Shown here: piece after piece, positions 4,680 through 6,571 of the stretch
How the letters are laid out: the number at the start of each line of letters is the position of its first letter
Numbering within the stretch: position 1 is the stretch's first letter
Source: UBA1447 sp964568955
GTDB lineage: Bacteria > Bacillota > Clostridia > Oscillospirales > Acutalibacteraceae
DNA length: 6,571 nt
Assembly (NCBI GenBank): GCA_964568955.1
Contig: CAZMSM010000088.1
Location: 1-6,571, forward strand
Direction of reading: 5' to 3'
Position numbers and translations under genes: made by a program
Notes under the pieces: generated by a model
The model's database searches: none
What the model saw: only the letters and a program-made list of their open reading frames with translations
Told to the model about the DNA's origin: nothing

Positions 4680-5849
4680 ATGATGGAAGCCGCTTTGTAT
4701 GCAAAAATGCTCAATGACAAGAGCTTTGCCAACTTGAAAAAGATGCAATACAAATATTCCGCCGAAGCTGTGGCTCAAATGATTGAGTTACTCAAGCAAA
4801 CGGCCTACAAAACTCTGCCTATAAAAGACTTTAAAGGCATGGAACTCGTCTTTCTTGAAAGCTTCACCCAACCGGGCGGGGCGGCGTTCAAATCACTGCT
4901 CACGGCATATGCTTCAAGTGAACACTACGGGCTCAAAGCAATGGAGGATGAAATTCATTACACGCTCCATATAGAAAACATTCAATCGAGCAAGGAAAGC
5001 ATTCATCGCATTTTGAGTGGTTGGGCGCCGAAGGACGAAAGTGAAAATCGGATATTCGGGATGAAAAAGAGCTTGGATTTTATCACCAACCCTGCAAACG
5101 AAATGACAGAAGAAAACATTTTCAAGCTCTATATGCTGACCGTTGGGGATTTTTTGCAGGGGGATGAAAAATTGATCCCCGGTGAATATTACAGGCACGA
5201 CAGGGTATTTATCGTTGGTGCACAGGTTGAACATCAGGGTTTAGACAGTAAACTGTTGCCGGCATATATGGCGCAGCTTGTTGATTTTATCCACAATGAG
5301 CACAAGATGAACGAGCTGTCAAAAGCGGCTGTTATTCATTTTTATTTTGCTTACCTGCACCCATATTTTGACGGGAACGGCAGAATGGCAAGGCTCCTAC
5401 ACCTATGGTACCTGGTGCAACAAGGTTATTCGGCAACTCTATTCTTCCCATTTTCTGCTTTCATTAACAACAGCAAATCAAAATATTACAAAGCTTTTAC
5501 GCAAGTTGAGGCAAACTGCAACATTAGCGAATTAATTGATGTGACACCCTTTCTCGTCTATTTTACCGAAAACGTATATAATCTTCTCGAAAACCAAAAG
5601 CCCCGGCTAGCTCTAATGGGCAAATACACCGACGCACTGGCCGGCGGCAATATCACCGAAAAGGAGAACGACTTATTTCTTTTTGTCTGTTCCGCCTATG
5701 GCGACAGTGGGTTTTCCACCAAACAGCTGGAAAAAGATTTTGGAAACGCCGCCTATGCGACGATCCGTGCTTTCGTGTTGAAATTTGAGTCGCTGGGCAT
5801 ACTAAAAAGCCAAAAGTTTGGCAACCGCGTAAAGTATTCTTTAATCTGA
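4680..5849 (+). CDS. Fic family protein adenylyltransferase, self-inhibited type with C-terminal winged-helix-like region
   Basis: The product, 389 residues from the ATG at 4680, is a Fic-domain protein that transfers AMP from ATP to a hydroxyl side chain of a target protein. The complete Fic motif HPYFDGNGR (residues 227-235 from this start) has the catalytic His, the metal-binding Asp and the terminal Arg. TLHIEN (95-100) fits the inhibitory motif (S/T)xxxE(G/N) placed before the Fic core, as in class II enzymes, where its Glu blocks the ATP gamma-phosphate site and keeps the enzyme mostly off. The last 60 or so residues (STKQLEKDFG...ATIRAFVLKFESLGIL) look like a small winged helix, common in this architecture. 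The start is chosen for AAAGGA (4665-4670), 9 bases upstream; an ATG at 4647 in the same frame has AAGG directly abutting it, too close to be useful. The target is unknown, and no separate antitoxin is adjacent. A rhodanese gene follows 69 bases later. Confidence 0.88.
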   Translation: MMEAALYAKMLNDKSFANLKKMQYKYSAEAVAQMIELLKQTAYKTLPIKDFKGMELVFLESFTQPGGAAFKSLLTAYASSEHYGLKAMEDEIHYTLHIENIQSSKESIHRILSGWAPKDESENRIFGMKKSLDFITNPANEMTEENIFKLYMLTVGDFLQGDEKLIPGEYYRHDRVFIVGAQVEHQGLDSKLLPAYMAQLVDFIHNEHKMNELSKAAVIHFYFAYLHPYFDGNGRMARLLHLWYLVQQGYSATLFFPFSAFINNSKSKYYKAFTQVEANCNISELIDVTPFLVYFTENVYNLLENQKPRLALMGKYTDALAGGNITEKENDLFLFVCSAYGDSGFSTKQLEKDFGNAAYATIRAFVLKFESLGILKSQKFGNRVKYSLI

Positions 5850-5852
5850 CTA

Positions 5853-5881
5853 TTGAAAAAATTTTCATCAGATGTTAATCT
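5853..5881 (+). promoter_or_regulatory. Possible separate promoter for the rhodanese gene
   Basis: TTGAAA (5853-5858) and TAATCT (5876-5881) are 17 bases apart with a TG extension (TGTTAATCT), but the -10 matches consensus at only three positions. The -35 overlaps the small inverted repeat TGAAAA-AA-TTTTCA (5854-5867), which is too weak to terminate transcription from the Fic gene. Read-through from Fic is equally possible. Confidence 0.3.
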
Positions 5882-5918
5882 TGATATACGAACGAACAAT
5901 AAAGGAGCGATAGAACAT

Positions 5919-6344
5919 ATGAAACTAAAAAAAGCAATCTCCCTCGTCTTGGCAGCAATAACCGTTTTCCTGTTTGGTGGCTGTTCCAAAAAACCCGTTA
6001 TTGAGCAAAGCACCTTGGCACAGTCCACGGAGTACAAAAAAATAACCGCTGCCCAAGCCAAAGCATTCATTGACGGCGGGAATGTGATCATTTTAGACGT
6101 CAGAACGCAAGAAGAATTCGACCAAGGGCATATAAAAGACGCTTTACTCTTACCGGATTATGAGATTGGCACCAAAGCCGCAACAATGCTGCCGGACAAA
6201 GATGCAAAGATACTTGTTTACTGCAGAACCGGCCGCAGAAGTGCGCTTGCGGCAAAAGAGCTTATCGTCATGGGGTATACGGATGTACTTGACTTTGGGG
6301 GCTTACAAACGGATTGGCCGTATGAAACGGTCGTATCGGATTGA
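5919..6344 (+). CDS. Rhodanese-domain lipoprotein
   Basis: The 141-residue protein begins with a lipoprotein signal peptide: MKLKK, a hydrophobic stretch ISLVLAAITVFLF, then FGGC with the candidate lipidated Cys22. A short linker leads to one rhodanese domain (about residues 41-139), with LDVRTQEEF (59-67), GHIKDALLLP (70-79) and the active-site loop CRTGRRS (102-108), whose Cys102 would carry a persulfide. It should be tethered to the outer face of the cell membrane and move sulfane sulfur to an acceptor such as cyanide or a thiol; the natural acceptor is unknown. The length is normal for a single-domain rhodanese plus signal peptide. The start is fixed by AAAGGAG (5901-5907), 11 bases upstream, and by the signal peptide; a TTG 66 bases further upstream is open but would place 22 polar residues before the signal. 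The lipobox is slightly atypical (Phe at -3). It lies 69 bases after the Fic gene on the same strand. Confidence 0.88.
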   Translation: MKLKKAISLVLAAITVFLFGGCSKKPVIEQSTLAQSTEYKKITAAQAKAFIDGGNVIILDVRTQEEFDQGHIKDALLLPDYEIGTKAATMLPDKDAKILVYCRTGRRSALAAKELIVMGYTDVLDFGGLQTDWPYETVVSD

Positions 6345-6362
6345 TTAAATTTTGTACCCAAA

Positions 6363-6396
6363 AGGCGTTCCCCGCAGCAAGCTACGGGGAACGCCT
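6363..6396. terminator. Strong bidirectional intrinsic terminator between convergent genes
   Basis: AGGCGTTCCCCG (6363-6374) and CGGGGAACGCCT (6385-6396) form a perfect 12-bp GC-rich stem with a 10-base loop. On the - strand the stem is followed directly by TTTT. On the + strand the T-rich stretch (CTTTTATAGTAATTTTTT) begins a few bases later. It is placed 19 bases after the rhodanese stop and about 25 bases from the - strand stop at 6421, so it can end both transcripts. Confidence 0.85.
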
Positions 6397-6420
6397 ATCA
6401 CTTTTATAGTAATTTTTTGT

Positions 6421-6571
6421 TTAGCTGATTAAGCCTTTGTCTTTCAACATATTTCTTGCAACGTCCGTCGCATTAGCGCCTTCGTCCACAAGTAGGTTAT
6501 AGCCTTGCATATCGGCTTCTGTCCAGTTGCCACCAAGTTCATTGAGCAATTCAACGATGTCCGGATTAGCA
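6421..6571 (-). CDS. C-terminal fragment, probable glycine-betaine-type ABC transporter substrate-binding protein
   Basis: The - strand frame is open from the window edge to a TAA at 6421-6423 and gives the last 49 residues of a protein that starts outside the window. It begins ANPDIVELLNELGG, continues with NWTEADMQGYNLLVDEGAN and ends MLKDKGLIS. This pattern (NPDIV, then WTExDM, then a VDEGA-like turn and a final amphipathic helix) resembles the C-terminal end of OpuAC-type substrate-binding proteins that capture glycine betaine or choline for an ABC importer. The fragment has no ligand-binding aromatic box to test, so the substrate is uncertain and another extracellular binding protein remains possible. 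It shares the terminator at 6363-6396 with the convergent rhodanese gene. Confidence 0.55.
   Translation of the reverse strand, partial: ANPDIVELLNELGGNWTEADMQGYNLLVDEGANATDVARNMLKDKGLIS

Noticed and set aside
5853..5918. Upstream TTG start for the rhodanese gene adding 22 residues.
   Set aside because: It lacks a ribosome site and would put a polar extension before a clear lipoprotein signal peptide; the ATG at 5919 has AAAGGAG.

Overview
The window most resembles a chromosomal segment of a low-to-mid GC Gram-positive anaerobe, probably Clostridia (Bacillota). The reasons are strong AAAGGAG-type ribosome binding sites, TGnTATAAT promoters, a bacterial sn-glycerol-1-phosphate dehydrogenase, tandem URO-D-superfamily methyltransferase-like genes and a lipoprotein-type rhodanese. 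This is inferred from style and gene content, not from a database match. No rRNA, tRNA, CRISPR array, phage gene or complete insertion sequence was found.

Layout, left to right. (1) A monocistronic + strand gene for an EgsA/AraM-type glycerol-1-phosphate dehydrogenase has a very good promoter (94-121). (2) A + strand RelB/DinJ antitoxin gene follows, with its own promoter region and palindromes. It overlaps by 4 bp a YafQ/RelE-type toxin gene that is clearly degraded: its centre is missing, and its natural stop has been lost by a one-base slip in a T run, so the frame runs on into a hairpin repeat. (3) Two - strand genes encode diverged URO-D-superfamily proteins (zinc-site methyltransferase-like, not haem-pathway HemE). 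Each has its own promoter, and they are separated by a second copy of the same hairpin repeat, which probably acts as a two-way terminator. The left gene carries a perfect 10-bp inverted repeat over its promoter. (4) A divergent + strand gene encodes a self-inhibited Fic AMP-transferase with a C-terminal winged-helix-like region. Its promoter and leader are dense with inverted and direct repeats. A secreted rhodanese lipoprotein gene follows 69 bp later, perhaps in the same transcript. (5) A strong 12-bp stem terminator separates this from the - strand 3' end of a gene whose tail resembles a glycine-betaine-type ABC transporter substrate-binding protein.

How the parts may work together is only partly readable. 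The URO-D-like proteins suggest methyl-group or corrinoid chemistry, but no corrinoid protein or substrate methyltransferase lies in the window. The toxin-antitoxin unit looks like a decaying module with a surviving antitoxin. The most unusual items are the toxin remnant fused to a mobile-looking hairpin repeat, the repeat pair itself with one compensatory base-pair change, the operator-like repeats before the Fic and left URO-D genes, and the differing predicted zinc ligands of the two URO-D paralogues.
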